From: Arthrobotrys musiformis | Taxonomy: Eukaryota > Ascomycota > Orbiliomycetes > Orbiliales > Orbiliaceae | Direction of reading: 5' to 3' | Assembly: GCA_036971715.1 (NCBI GenBank) | Contig: JAVHJL010000009.1 | Coordinates: 744,001-808,000 of the forward strand | DNA: 64,000 nucleotides | In this document: one piece after another, positions 1-11,462 of the stretch | Layout: each line of letters starts with the position of its first letter | Numbering within the stretch: the stretch's first letter is position 1 | Translations under genes and position numbers: made by a program | The notes under the pieces: generated by a model | The model's database searches: none | The model's input: only the letters and a program-made list of their open reading frames with translations | Told to the model about the DNA's origin: nothing

Positions 1-48
1 AATGCCCGTGTGTCAAGTAATCAAACGGTATACAGAAATCTTATCGAT

Positions 49-3000
49 CTAACTGTCGGCGAGCGGAGATATTGTAGTAGCACAATTTTGCGATTCCGTT
101 GCCGTTGAGATGAGACTAGATGCATCACTTTTGCGACGCAACTTCTTATGCAATTCGGTAGGCGTGTCCCAATGCTGCAACGCAGCCCGTTTTCTGGGGA
201 ATATTCTTTCCGAGCCATTTCCGTCCGCCTCCCGTACAACGGAGAGCAGTAGCTTTACATACGCGGCTGCCGTAGCAGAAGCATATTCTTGCCACAAATC
301 ATTTTTTTCTGAGTCTGCGTAGTCACAGATTCCTCGAACAACGAGGCAGGGAAATCCGTTCATAACTCCAGCCGCCTCCATCTCAATGCAAAGAACTTTG
401 TAGTTTGCACTTAAACGATCCCTGAACCCCGCATCCTTAATGACTTGATTTCCAGAAGCAATCAAGCCATAGTGGATATTGATGTGATTTTCAGACTGAT
501 TTTCGCAAGTTTTGTGGTTCGGGTCGTCTAAACACTCTGTAGCTAAAAGTTTGTCGTGCTGCCTCCCAGGAAATTTATATTCGGGGTTTTCTTTTATGAT
601 ATCTTCGATATATTTTTGAAGCGGTTGAGATGACAGGTTGGGGTCAGACCTTAAGCAGCTTATCGCGGTTAAAACAAAAGTCGGTGGACGTTGTAGGGAC
701 CCTGTTCGTTTAAATTTACCCTTAAGAGCCTGGCCGAGATCGTACTGAATGACACCGGGATGAATTCCAATCGGATGACTGATGACAACGTCACCTAACC
801 GTATTTTATTCTCAGTAGAGGGAACACCCGCTCCAATACCAACTAGGCAGCAAAGTTGTAGGTTAGTGAAACTTCTTATCATATGAGAAATAGTGTGCGC
901 GGCAGCGTTTGTGCCATATTCTCCAGATGGCAGGCAAGTAGCAACGACGTTATGTTGTCCGATACAACCCAGAACATAGTGGTTTGTATCCTGCTTAGGG
1001 ACAAGTATGTTCTCGTGTTTACTGTCAAATAGTGCGCGGACGGCTAAAAGTTCCTTCTGCAAGGCGCACATGATTCCTATTGTGTAGTCCTCAGACTCGA
1101 AATTTAGACTCGATCCGATTCCACTATCCCAAGGTGGGGTTCTGAATCCCTCGTCTGGTGATGCAGGCTCTCCCTCTTCGGGGTCACCAGTATCTCTCCA
1201 AAACCATTTGAAACTAGCGTTGTGGCCAAAAATTACTGCGCCTTCATTGTTTGGCCACCGAACAGAGGTATTTTCGGGTAAAATCGTTCTAAATTTCGCG
1301 GGCAGGAGGACTTGAACCAAGTTGGAATGCTCTTCCTCCCCTTTATCTGCGCATTTGCATTGTTCAAAGGCGGCCTGTGGGGCATGGCAAATAAAGTCGT
1401 TAATGAGCTGCATCGGCATCAAGCCCATTTCCTGGCCTTTGCTCATTCCCATGATATTCCTAAGATCACAAACATCGGCCGCCAGAAAATAGTTCCCTTC
1501 AGGCAATTTTGCCCAGTAAGCGCACGTGCTAGCATCAGTTGGTTTGATAATTTCGCCGAATCCACGTCCAAACAGGGTGACGGCGTTGATGGATCTGGTG
1601 AAATCGACCCACCCCTTTCCAATTGTTTGAAGTGTGGCCACGCGAGGATATATGGGGTCTTGCAACGTAGCTAAGTCGTTAAAATCCCAACCCTCGAGGT
1701 ACTTCCGTGCTCTAAGCTTCGGGTTCATAAAGCCTCGCTCAGTAATGAAGATCTGATGGTCGATAGTTTGCTCTAAAATATCGTAAAGCTCTTCGACTCT
1801 ATCTTTGACCCGAAAAAAATCTTCTTCGCCTTTCGGATATATTTTTTGCTTCATGTTGTCCTCGCTAAGAAATACCTTTATAGCAGAAGATGCTTTATGC
1901 TTTTCGATAGGTTCCTTGATACATCCTTCCTCAAAGCAAAATTCAGAACTGAATTCATCGGTACTCTCATAGTTCAAGGACCTGCGTACAAGGTGCAGCA
2001 GGGCACTACTGCCGTTAATGAGCCAGCCTCGCTTATCTTCTTCGTCCCAGAGTATGAAGAACTTCCTGTGGATCCATTTTAGTTCATTTACATATCCCTT
2101 TCCTTTTCGTGATATACGAAGTGGCGTGTCTTTATTGCCAATGGCAAATTGGGGTCCTCCAGTGACCATTGGGCCCCTAATTATGCGGACCGGTTCAAGA
2201 CTGCTATGGGATCTTGGGAGTTGGGATGGCTTTATATCATAGTTTGCTGCTTCGGCCCCTGTGGGAAAATCACCATCAGTAAAACTACCCATTTTTTCAG
2301 TTTTTCGAGAGAATTCATACCAGCGTAGTAGTCAGATTTTGAACACCAGCCTACGACATGTCGAGCCCCTTGTAGCTCGGGGATGCTGAGGCCCTCAGCG
2401 TACGACACATTTTTCTCGAGATAAGATATGCGATCACCATCGTGATTGCATATCAAATGCCAGATTATAATGTCTCCACCCTTTTTTGTTGGGACCAGGA
2501 GCGTTGAAAACCCCTTGATGAAAAGCATCTCATTGAAAACCTGTACATGTCGCGTTTGAGCAAGTCCAGCCATCATGTTAAGTGGGATCTCAAGGCCAGT
2601 ACTAGCCTCATGAGGCCAGCCACTATCAAGGTTTGGTCTTCGTGGTATTGGATATCCTTTCACGACGATTGGGTTTCTGAACATGTTATGCCAACATTTA
2701 CCGTTCGAAAGAATCGGACTCTCTTGAGGCGCTCTCCGTTCAGTGGTAAAACCAAGTTGGTAGAAAACAGTTGGCGACTTCGGCACCGTGCACCCATCCC
2801 GCTCGCAAACTGTAACGCAGGCTGTATGCTCTAAATTTTGGGAATGCAAGGAAAATTCCGCGAATTCCACCTGCTGACGATCCGGGGTTTGGATAGTTGT
2901 GATTGACGGTGTCCAAGCAACAACCCCGACCTCGCTGGATGAGGACCTAAGAGCAGTCCCGAGCCATGCGACCTGTTGGCCAATTTCTGCAACCGAATAT

Positions 3001-5183
3001 TCGGTCCCCAAAGCCCAAACTAGCAGTTCAGATGACCCTGCCTGAAGAGATCCTGTAATTCTGGTATCGTCGGGTAGAATACCTAGAAGCGTTGGATTTA
3101 ATCAGTTATAGCGCTTGCGCTTGAGCCCTCGTCAGAATCGAAACTGGTGTATTTTTTTTTTATAGAACATACATGTGTGCGGGGCTCCCTGCCAATTATC
3201 GACCACATCTTTAATCAACTTCATAATGAATTTCCCCGTTGATGGCCATGCTTGGCGAATATATTGGGCACAAGTTAAGGCCTGGGCGTCTTCGATAGAT
3301 CCCGTAAGTGTAATCGCTTTCTCGATAGCGTCGTTTGGGTTGTCTTCATACTCTTGTTCGACGACAAATTTCAAGGGGTTCCAATTTGTCATAAAGACGA
3401 CGCTGAAGGCTTCTGCAGATCGGGTTTTGCTAATTTTGCGAGATGATGGTAGAGACTTGATGATAGCCTTCTGGATAGTCTCCATAGAGTTTGGCTCTGT
3501 TGGGTTAAGAAGAATTTCTCTTCGTAAACTTCCAACCAGCCATTCGAATGCCGGGGCCTTGGATAGAAAATTTCTATAAACTTCTTTAGGGTGGTCAAAG
3601 CCCTGCTCTTCTTCGTTTTTAGGCTCTTCTTGAATAATATCCCCTATAGCGTGCTCTTCTGCGAGGGGGCTATATTCGGTCCTTTCATACCAAAAGGCCA
3701 TTTTCTCCCTCCAAGCCATGTTATTATTACTATCCCGAGCGCTAGAGAGCGCGCTCGCCCCCTCATGAGAACATCTTTCCCGGAAATGTTTCGCCACCTT
3801 GCTAATAGTTGGGTTCAGTTAATCAAAACTTTTTCATTTGCAATTTAAAGGTGATTTCGAGCTAAGACAAGCCTGCCTGCAGCACTTACCCCCGGTTCTT
3901 GTGTATCAAAAACATTATATCCCGGTGCATTTGGCTGGATGAGTTGTATCCGACTTTTAATGCAAATGCTTTCAGCAGTTCTGGGACAGCTCCGGATATT
4001 GCCTCTGACGTCTCATTATCAGGTTGGCCATCGAGGCAGACTTTATGGAACAACTCATCGACTAAGTCGGCTATAAATAGCTCTTCTTCCGTTGACGCGA
4101 CGCTTGGTGCATCGGAGTAAACTGTTAAAGCGTCATCGAGATCCAGAGCTATCGGATGTTCGTAGATGCCAGTTAGAGTGTTTTGCACTTTTCTAAAGTT
4201 GTACCGGTTCACAGATGCGCATTCAGGATCCGTAGCTTCTCCGGTTGCCTCATCATTGTGCCTTCGTTTAGTTTCCTCTTTGTCCTCGCCTTTCACCTTC
4301 TTTGTCTCCTCCTCCAGATGTATCTCCCAATTTAGACGTGATGGGGGTCTGGTTCGAGACAAACGTGATGGATTGAATTTCTCTGCCTTCTGTCCACTCT
4401 GAATAAATTTTTCAATTTTGGGCTCCACCACCTCCTCCTTTGTCTCGTCGCCAGACTCCTCAAATTGTGCCTCCTCCTCCTCCTCCTCCTCCTCCTCTGT
4501 CTCGTCGCCAGACTCCTCAAATTGTGCCTCTTCCTTCTCCCAAAGTAACTCGCGGTCATTTTTCTCCTTCTTTATCTCATGATTACGGCGCCCTGTACGG
4601 CGGGTCTTCCAGAAGGTGAATACTTTCTCTAATACATCGAGAAAGAGCTGTCTCTCCTTCCCAGAAGCGCCCACGGGCATTCTTGCGCAGTTGATGCAGA
4701 TGTCTTTTACCCCATTCATAAACTGTAGTTTTCTCGGACGAGAAAGGGTACTATGGGTTAGTATTATTCAATGCGCGCGAATGCATACGTGTAATCAACC
4801 ACAAAATTAAATAACCCCCAATCTTAGGGCGCATTATGCGAGTCAGTCGTTGGGTCAATATATGGGAAGCGACTTACGGCATCGTCAATGCCCTCCATCA
4901 AAGCCACCACCTGGACTCCAATTTCCATACGCCCATTCCCTAGGGTTGGTTCTGATGCCGTGGGATACTTCGCCCATCTCTTGTTATCCAGCCAGAAACC
5001 TCTCCACCGACCTTTTCTGCCGAGAGAAAACGGATTTTGACCGCTCGCAATAATATTTTTAAATATAGCTATAGCGCTATAGACTGAGAAGGGAAAGTAA
5101 AGAGATACTGAGCCCGGTAAGCTGTCACTATTGCGTCCGCCGGGGCCGAGAAACACTCGGGATTTGTTCACGTCATCTGCCAT
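49..5183 (-). CDS. Large fungal conserved-region / PNP_UDP phosphorylase-domain protein (NLR-associated type), 5 exons
   Basis: Exons, in coding order: 5183-4878, 4722-3890, 3801-3173, 3082-2321, 2258-49. The joined frame is 1579 residues. Introns are 155, 88, 90 and 62 nt with GTAAGT/GTATG-type donors and CAG/TAG acceptors. The start ATG at 5183 opens MADDVNKSRVFLGPGG, where this fungal family usually begins. Residues 1-102 contain the motif SLYFPFSVY. Residues about 130-200 are acidic low complexity. The middle carries blocks typical of long fungal proteins of this kind, such as GLEIPLNMMAGLAQ, ATLQTIGKGWVDFTR and VTLFGRGFGEII. A PNP_UDP (nucleoside phosphorylase) domain spans about 1235-1515, from YTIGIMCALQKELLAVRALF to CIEMEAAGVMNGFPC and VRGICDYADS. 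A basic tail (KKLRRKS) follows. No NACHT, ankyrin or TPR region is visible after the PNP domain, although relatives often carry one. By family analogy it may be a nucleoside-cleaving or sensing protein in fungal self-defence. The substrate is unknown. Confidence 0.85.
4441..4530. repeat. In-gene 33-bp direct repeat flanking a (CTC)n tract
   Basis: Two identical 33-bp copies lie at 4441-4473 and 4498-4530, spaced 57 bp apart, with a CTC microsatellite between them. They are inside exon 2 of the PNP_UDP gene and encode the repeated acidic block QFEESGDET separated by a poly-Glu run. All units are multiples of three, so copy-number changes keep the frame. Confidence 0.9.
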
Positions 5184-6094
5184 CACGGATCTTGATGCAC
5201 AACGAGTATATTGTTGACAAAGTATGGTAAAAATGAGGGGCACAGATGCATATGGAGGGAAAGAATCAAGGATGCAGTTTCGTATCCCCAAGGATTATAT
5301 ATATATGGCGACTCGGCTAAGTTGAAAACAAGTTACTTTCGTCTCTGGATAGTCTGGTTCGAAGGTATCTAGATTAAGTTAACTAAATGGTCGAGGTGGG
5401 GAGTAACATCGAGTTCCCCGAGATCTGATATATGAAGGCTGAAGGTTCTCTTGGGGAAAACCCAGCGCTGTCAAACAATCTGCCACCTCAATCTGCAAGG
5501 CAAGGATGCTAGAAGGTTCCTAGGACCTATGCGAAGAAGTAGGCTAGTAGCAAGGCTTGGATTCATAGTGGGCGCTTGGATAAGTTTGCACTCGAGTACT
5601 CTCCTAACTTTGCTGCTGTCGGCTACATCCCCATGATGTCTAATATCTGCATGCAGACTACGTGGTTGAGCCCCCCGCTCCATCCATATATATTGAGGTT
5701 TGGCCACACTTCCCGCAGCCAATCAGGGATCATTTCGTTCACAGGGTCAGCGCGGACTCTCCGAATTTACAAAGAGTACTCAATGAAGTACCTAGAGTAC
5801 CTAGGTATATGTATGTTCACCCCAAACTCCTTAATACTGCACACAAATCCATACGCACATACGATATATATGCTCTATACTGGTCTAGTCGGGTGTCGAG
5901 GCTACGGATATCCCACTGCACTCTAGACTCGAATGTGTTGCAACAATGTTGCATTTTCGGGCCGGTGACACAGCCCGGTGCCCACTAACTTTAATTTCTA
6001 CGTACCCGCGCGTACTCCATTATCCTATCACACTTGGGGTTCGGTCCAGTTTAAAATTTTAAGATTTGACGAACTAGGATATATATATTACAAA

Positions 6095-6112
6095 TACCTA
6101 CCTAGGTAGGTA
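6095..6112. repeat. Perfect 18-bp palindrome
   Basis: TACCTACCTAGGTAGGTA reads the same on both strands. It lies in the AT-rich spacer and has no gene immediately beside it. It could be a stray TACCTAGG-type low-complexity sequence or a protein-binding site. Nothing here decides between them. Confidence 0.8.
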
Positions 6113-6329
6113 CCTGGGTGTTTGGGAAGCTTCGAAGACTGGGTAGTGGGTAAGGGAACTATTTTATGTTAACACATATACTAATATAGATATATAGTCT
6201 CGATACGTAGGTATATACTTGTAACAGTAGGTACACCACTGAAACCGGCTTTTATTATTAACTAATGGGTAAGTAGGTAGGCCGGAAGATTGGTCAGAAT
6301 TTAAATGCCAGCTATCTAAGACCTATTTG

Positions 6330-6440
6330 TAGGCCTAAGTTCAGGCCTACGTTCCGGCAAGCATATTTACGTTCCACCCTACATTCCACCCCACTAGCCC
6401 TATAGCAACCTATAGGCCTATCTACAGGCCTACCTATAGA
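6330..6440. repeat. Diverged AGGCCTA-rich repeat stretch
   Basis: About five copies of AGGCCTA or close variants occur at irregular spacing, with TATAGGCCTAT, CTACAGGCCTAC and related forms. It looks like a decayed simple repeat rather than a gene. Confidence 0.5.
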
Positions 6441-6728
6441 CCTTTCTACTACCTACCAGCCTACTAACCAATCTAATTACGCCTAACGTACAACAGAAGG
6501 TATATTAAGTCAGATTGGTGTGATAGTCGCGCATGGTTTCATATGATCACGAAGTCCATGCCGGGTATGACCTCGAATGCATGTAGGTCGTCATACCAAG
6601 TTTCAAAGACACCGATTCTATAATTCTACTTATATATACACCTATCCCCCGAAATACAAGCCCACGTAGCACTAATAAATACTATTGAGAGTAAGTACCT
6701 ACAAAGCGCCGGCCCAATGCACTTATAA

Positions 6729-7487
6729 TCAGTCAACAGGCACCCGCACAGCCCACACACCCCTCCCCTCATCCCACACCCCCCACTTCGCCAAAACCGT
6801 CAACAAAGCTTTATCAATCTCCCTCTCCAGCACACTATGCACATAAACTTCAAACTGCGCCCTCGTCAACAATATCTCCACAGGCTCTTCAAACACCGTC
6901 TCCCTATCCACAACCTCAAAATCCAACCTCCCGGTCTCCTCCCCTCCCAGGAACTTCTCACAACTATTCGCCCACGGACAAATAGTAAAGCCGTGGTAAT
7001 TAACAAACAGCTGCTCCCCCGCTTTCACATCTTTATTCGTCCATGCGGACCAACCGACCAGAGTATCCTCCGCCACACCCGTCCCACCAATGATTACATT
7101 CCCAACCCCATCCTTACCTTCCCCTTCCACGATGGTATGATTCAAAAACCGAATGTTATCGAGTGACACATTCATGGTATTCCATCGCGAGGAGTACACC
7201 GACACCATCTCAATGAATTCACGGAGTAATTTCCACTCTTTGGATTTTTTTTCAGCGAGACGGATGGCGCTGAAGGTTTTTTGCGGGATGGGGAGGTAGG
7301 CATCTTCTTTTGCGATGTACCACGTCGTGCCGGCCGGAAGATCTCGGGTGGCGATGACGCCGAGACCCATCGATGGGATCGGGGAGATGGTGATGTTTGT
7401 GTCTATTGTGGAGGTTTTGGGGTAGGTTGATTCATCGCCTGGGATGATTGAGGTTATTTGGGGGATTTGTGGTTGTGGGAGAGGCAT
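6729..7487 (-). CDS. Small SET-domain protein (putative protein lysine methyltransferase)
   Basis: A single exon of 252 residues. The SET fold is recognised from three ordered motifs. The first is MGLGVIATRDLPAG at 40-53, the GxG motif plus first strand. The second is RFLNH at 113-117, matching the RFxNH(S/C) cofactor-binding motif. The third is GEQLFVNYHGF from 157, the GE(E/Q)L...Y motif carrying the catalytic tyrosine. Only about 60 residues separate the first two motifs. The protein is compact and has no zinc-binding pre-SET region. CPWANSC just after the core is a weak post-SET-like element. Fungi carry many such short SET proteins of unknown substrate. Histone and non-histone targets are both possible. 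No introns are needed, and the frame opens at an ATG. Confidence 0.75.
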   Translation of the reverse strand: MPLPQPQIPQITSIIPGDESTYPKTSTIDTNITISPIPSMGLGVIATRDLPAGTTWYIAKEDAYLPIPQKTFSAIRLAEKKSKEWKLLREFIEMVSVYSSRWNTMNVSLDNIRFLNHTIVEGEGKDGVGNVIIGGTGVAEDTLVGWSAWTNKDVKAGEQLFVNYHGFTICPWANSCEKFLGGEETGRLDFEVVDRETVFEEPVEILLTRAQFEVYVHSVLEREIDKALLTVLAKWGVWDEGRGVWAVRVPVD

Positions 7488-9288
7488 CTTTGCGAAATTT
7501 CTTTCTTTGGATTTCTGGTTTGAGAGTGGAGGGGAGAGAATTTAGGGGGTATCTATGGATTTAAGGTATATGTATTAGTGAATATTCACTGGTATCATGG
7601 ACATGGATTCTGGATCCAGAGCATAGGGCGGGAATTGCATAAGCTTACCTATCCTGAAAGATAATTCTACCGATCTAATATAGTCTCTATTATTTTTTGA
7701 GCCGAATTGGGAATAAAACGATACGCCTCCGATTAAAATTTAAAACAATATCCGAATATAATATGCCAATCCTACTCGTAAACCAGAAAGCTCTGATATA
7801 CAAAGTCTCAAAACCCCCAATGGAACGGATATCCAGGGCTTTATATACCCAAGTCTCTCCGACACCGAATCGACTAAATTCATAAACTAGCCCAAACCAG
7901 CCCCGCCACCTTTCAAAATACCCAAACCATCATACCCCGTCCGCGATCCCTTCAGCTCCCTCCGTTCACCAAATCTCTTCACTAGATACCTAAAAAGCTA
8001 GCCCGCTGATCTGTTCAATACATAAAACATCCAGTACCCCACGTCACCCCACTCCCCGGTTATACCGCCTTGCAGGAAGTGGAGTGTATCCGTATATCCA
8101 ACCAATTATAGTCAAAAATTATTAGGCGTATGGATCCTCGAGCTCCATGTGGCGTAACCATCACTAACGCTAACAATGCCGCGTGCGACGATATAAATAA
8201 AACGTTGCGCTACCTGTCGGATGCTAGGGTACGTAATTCGATCGGTTTATATCACGACATCTCAACCTACCTGCAAAGATAATCCCAACCTTAATTCCAT
8301 AGGTAAAATATTAATACCTTAATATCTCTTCCAATAGATCCAAATCTCACAATCCACTATAGTACTACCCAAAAAAACGACATAGCTATAAAAATTTAGA
8401 ACGCAAGTCGAAAAAGATAAAAAAAATCCACAGTCTTGGCTCCCGAGTGCGACTGTAGATCTAACCTAACACCCACTAGCCACTATCTCTCCCGAGTACG
8501 ACAAAAAAGAACTAAAAAACTTGGAGAACTTGTGTCTTCCGGACTCACGGCGGTTTTCCCAATTGGCAGAATACATGCACAATTGAAGATACCATGCAGC
8601 TGCATGTGCTGTATGTTGGGAGTGTTGTATTTTCCAAATTTAAGCAGATGAATGGTGTCAATCACCCGAGCCCGATGCTTGGTTGCTGGACTGAACATTT
8701 CTCCACAAAGTGGCTGGGAACCTCCCCGGTCCGCAATATATATTTTCCTCTATTGTATCACTACATACGTTGTAAAATTCTAGCTACTATTAAATACTTT
8801 AAATTCCCAAGGGTATACAGATTAGATGTAATGATGCACTTGCTCGTGAAACAACAAAAAGCTGACAAAAAGAAAGAAACTCCAACGTGATCCATATGTG
8901 TATATCCCGAATCAATCCCAAAACCCAGGGAAAACTAAAAAAAAAAAAACATCACAATTTTCTGTATACCCAGTTCCGCCAAATATTACTACAGCAAAAG
9001 ATCAAACTCGATCCGAGTAAGCCAGCTATAGCCCTCATATACGGATAACAAAAGCCGCTGTCACGAACGAATATCATGTTGCTCGATAAAGAATGCGCTT
9101 CCCTTTCCCAAAGAAAAAAAAAGAACACAAATATACAACCCGCCCAAAAGGAGAACTGTCCACGTGAAGAAAAAGACAATGGCTCCAGAATGATACTAGT
9201 AAGCACTAAAAAAACAAAAACACCACAACCTAAGAAATTCGTTAGTTTCCCCTCTTTTCCCCAGATCTCCATTTTTCTCCTCTCTTCT
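7488..9288. other. Spacer; promoter side of the SET gene and 3' side of the transporter
   Basis: A 1.8 kb AT-rich stretch with A-runs near 8938-8950 and 9114-9123. Short frames here have no recognisable domains and overlap the probable 3' untranslated region of the transporter. I see no RNA gene. Confidence 0.5.
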
Positions 9289-11462
9289 TCAAGCTTTGTC
9301 ATAAGTCGCCCATTCAACCCTAGATTTTTTCGTTAGTATTGGTCTGGGCAAAAATGGAACCGAGGATGTTGAGAACTTACACTTCCAACCCACAAATCAC
9401 CAAAATCAACGTGCTCGGTAAAATTACTACCACATAACTCCAGAACAATATCTTCGCCATCACATTCTCGTACACTCCGTTCAACTGGCATATCTGGCTG
9501 AGCTGCAACGCACTGGGCGCGCCAGCTAGCAAGAAGCATACGATAATAAATATTGGGTCGCCTAGCAAGCTGATCGGGAGGAACTTGGCGGCGATAGCTA
9601 GCATCGGGGCTATTATCAGTGTCGGGATGACCATGCGGGAGATCAATGCGGCGAGAAGGATATTGCGTTCGTGGCGGGCAGTCGCTTTATGATGTCCTGG
9701 GGTAGCAAGGGGATCCTCCTCTGGCTTTGGGATCGTGTTTCCGGCAAGGTTGGCGCCTAATACCACGAGGATCAGTGGCACAGCGACGTTGCCAGATTGC
9801 TTGACCGCTCTGGTGACCGAGTTTTCAACAAAGGTTCCTGGTGTGAAGAAAAGCTTCTGGAGTGCTGGGACGGATGCGACAAGGAGGGCTGCCAACATGG
9901 CCCAGAGTGGCGGGTTCATGAACTCCCAGAGGCCCATGAAGAAGCGCTTGAGGAACCCAGCCGGTTTCTTCGACCACTTTGGTGCCTTGGGGAGTTTCTT
10001 GGTCGCCTGGGCGATGTTCTTGCTCATCTTGTGTCGGAGTTCAGGGACGGCCTTGAGGAGATTTGTCTTCGAGCTCATGGGCGATGTGATGGCTGATTCT
10101 GATGGCTCGGGGAAGCTGGTGATGACCCTGGAATCCCGTTTTATCATTTTCGCTCGGGCTGGACTGTCGGACCTCGATGTTGTCGGAGACGAAATATTGC
10201 TAGCACTCGCGCTGACCGCTGTCGAGGATTCTCCTGGTGTTTCAATATCGTGGTATCGCTGACTATTACTCTTACGCTGTGTATTCCCCAATGCCTCGCT
10301 CACGCTGTCCAAACTCTGCGGAATAGGCGGTAACACTTTCATAGTCGGTGGAACGGTGGGCCCGGAATTCAACCTATCGGGGTGGCTTCGAATGTGATCG
10401 CTGTTACGGCGGCTCATACCGTTGATCGGACGGCCAATAATCAGTTGTGGGGCTTCTCCAGTTGGACTTCTGAGGCCTTCGTATTCAGGGTATCCCGGGT
10501 GGCGGAAAGGATCAGTAGACTTTTTACGCGCGCCGGTCTCAAGGTCTTCATCCCATTCGCTTTCAGAGTCGACGGATTCGGTACGAGAGGCGATCGGACC
10601 AGGTTCATCGGTATAACGCTCAGTTTCATCAAGGAAAGGGTTTTCGGCCTCATTGTCGGCTTCGTCAGCATCCCGTGTCCCGCCTTCTTCGACAGTATAC
10701 GCGCTCGCCGGTGCAAGAAGCACATGATATCCCCAACTCCATCGCACCAACTGTCCCAACTGCTGAAAGATAAGCAAATACAAGATACCGCGGGCAGCAA
10801 CGTCATTATCATTGTCGCCAGGTATCTTGCTCCAGTGCAACCCTTTCAGCGTGAAAGCCAGCGATAGTACCAACGAGATCGGCAGCGAATTGGAATTTCC
10901 GAATACACCCATGGCGATGACGAAGTTCCTGGCCCGACGGCGGAATTTGAATGCTTTGGCAACGAGGACCGAACCGACATAGGAAACGGCAGTCATGACG
11001 ATAAAAATGATAGGAATAACGGCGAGGTCGGCGAGTTTGTCGACAGTCAACTGGGAAGCCAATTTCGTAAAGACTACAATCCGAAATAAATCAGCAGAGG
11101 CCCTATAGTATGGACGATATTGGGAAGAGAGACAACGTACTCAAACATGGTGTAAACAAGCTAACGTTCAAATTTGCGATAAACTTCTGGTTCCCAGCAT
11201 CGAACATGCCCTGCCTGGCAATAATATACCCCGGTAAACTGACACATACGACTTCCAATACAGCTTCGAATACCAGCAGAATAAGGTTCCCTAACGAAGG
11301 ATGCGAAGAGTGCGGCGGCATGTGCTTTTTGAAGATTACAGAAGCGGTAGAAGCGGCAGTTTGCAAGAGAAGGTCGGTAGAATTGTAGGAGACATCGGTC
11401 GAAGAGAGACCGGCCATCCCGTCACGAAGACGGAAGGCGGTCGGCGAGGTTATGAATGACAT
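9289..11462 (-). CDS. Auxin-efflux-carrier-family (PIN-like) membrane transporter, 3 exons
   Basis: Exons are 11462-11141, 11073-9381 and 9319-9289, giving 681 residues. Introns are 67 and 61 nt. The last one has a textbook TACTAAC branch point at about 9333-9339 and adds only ten residues ending VVEWATYDKA, a tail typical of this fungal family. Hydrophobic helices fill the N-terminal third (from LGNLILLVFEAVLEVV, through the conserved TPCLIFTKLASQLT, to FGNSNSLPISLVLSLAF). A hydrophilic Ser/Pro-rich loop of about 270 residues follows, then helices to the C-terminus (MNPPLWAMLAALLVA, AGAPSALQLSQI). This 5+5 arrangement with a long loop matches fungal members such as the yeast YLR152C/ECM3 group, probably in the endoplasmic reticulum or plasma membrane. 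The substrate is not known from sequence. Reading straight through exon 2 without the last intron would give a truncated C-terminus. Confidence 0.9.

Larger units (their letters stand above)
5184..6728. other. Spacer between PNP_UDP and SET genes
   Basis: This is the promoter side of the PNP_UDP gene and the 3' side of the SET gene. It is AT-rich with many TATA stretches and no coding frame I can support. A perfect 18-bp palindrome lies at 6095-6112 (TACCTACCTAGGTAGGTA). A run of diverged copies of AGGCCTA occupies about 6330-6440. Such TACCTAGGTA-rich spacers are common in filamentous ascomycetes. Confidence 0.6.

Noticed and set aside
5451..5988. Overlapping plus-strand frames upstream of the PNP_UDP gene
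   Set aside because: Short and domainless, lying in the promoter-side spacer.
8952..9317. 121-codon hydrophobic minus-strand frame downstream of the transporter
   Set aside because: It overlaps the last small exon and 3' flank of the transporter gene in another frame. The hydrophobicity comes from A/T runs.
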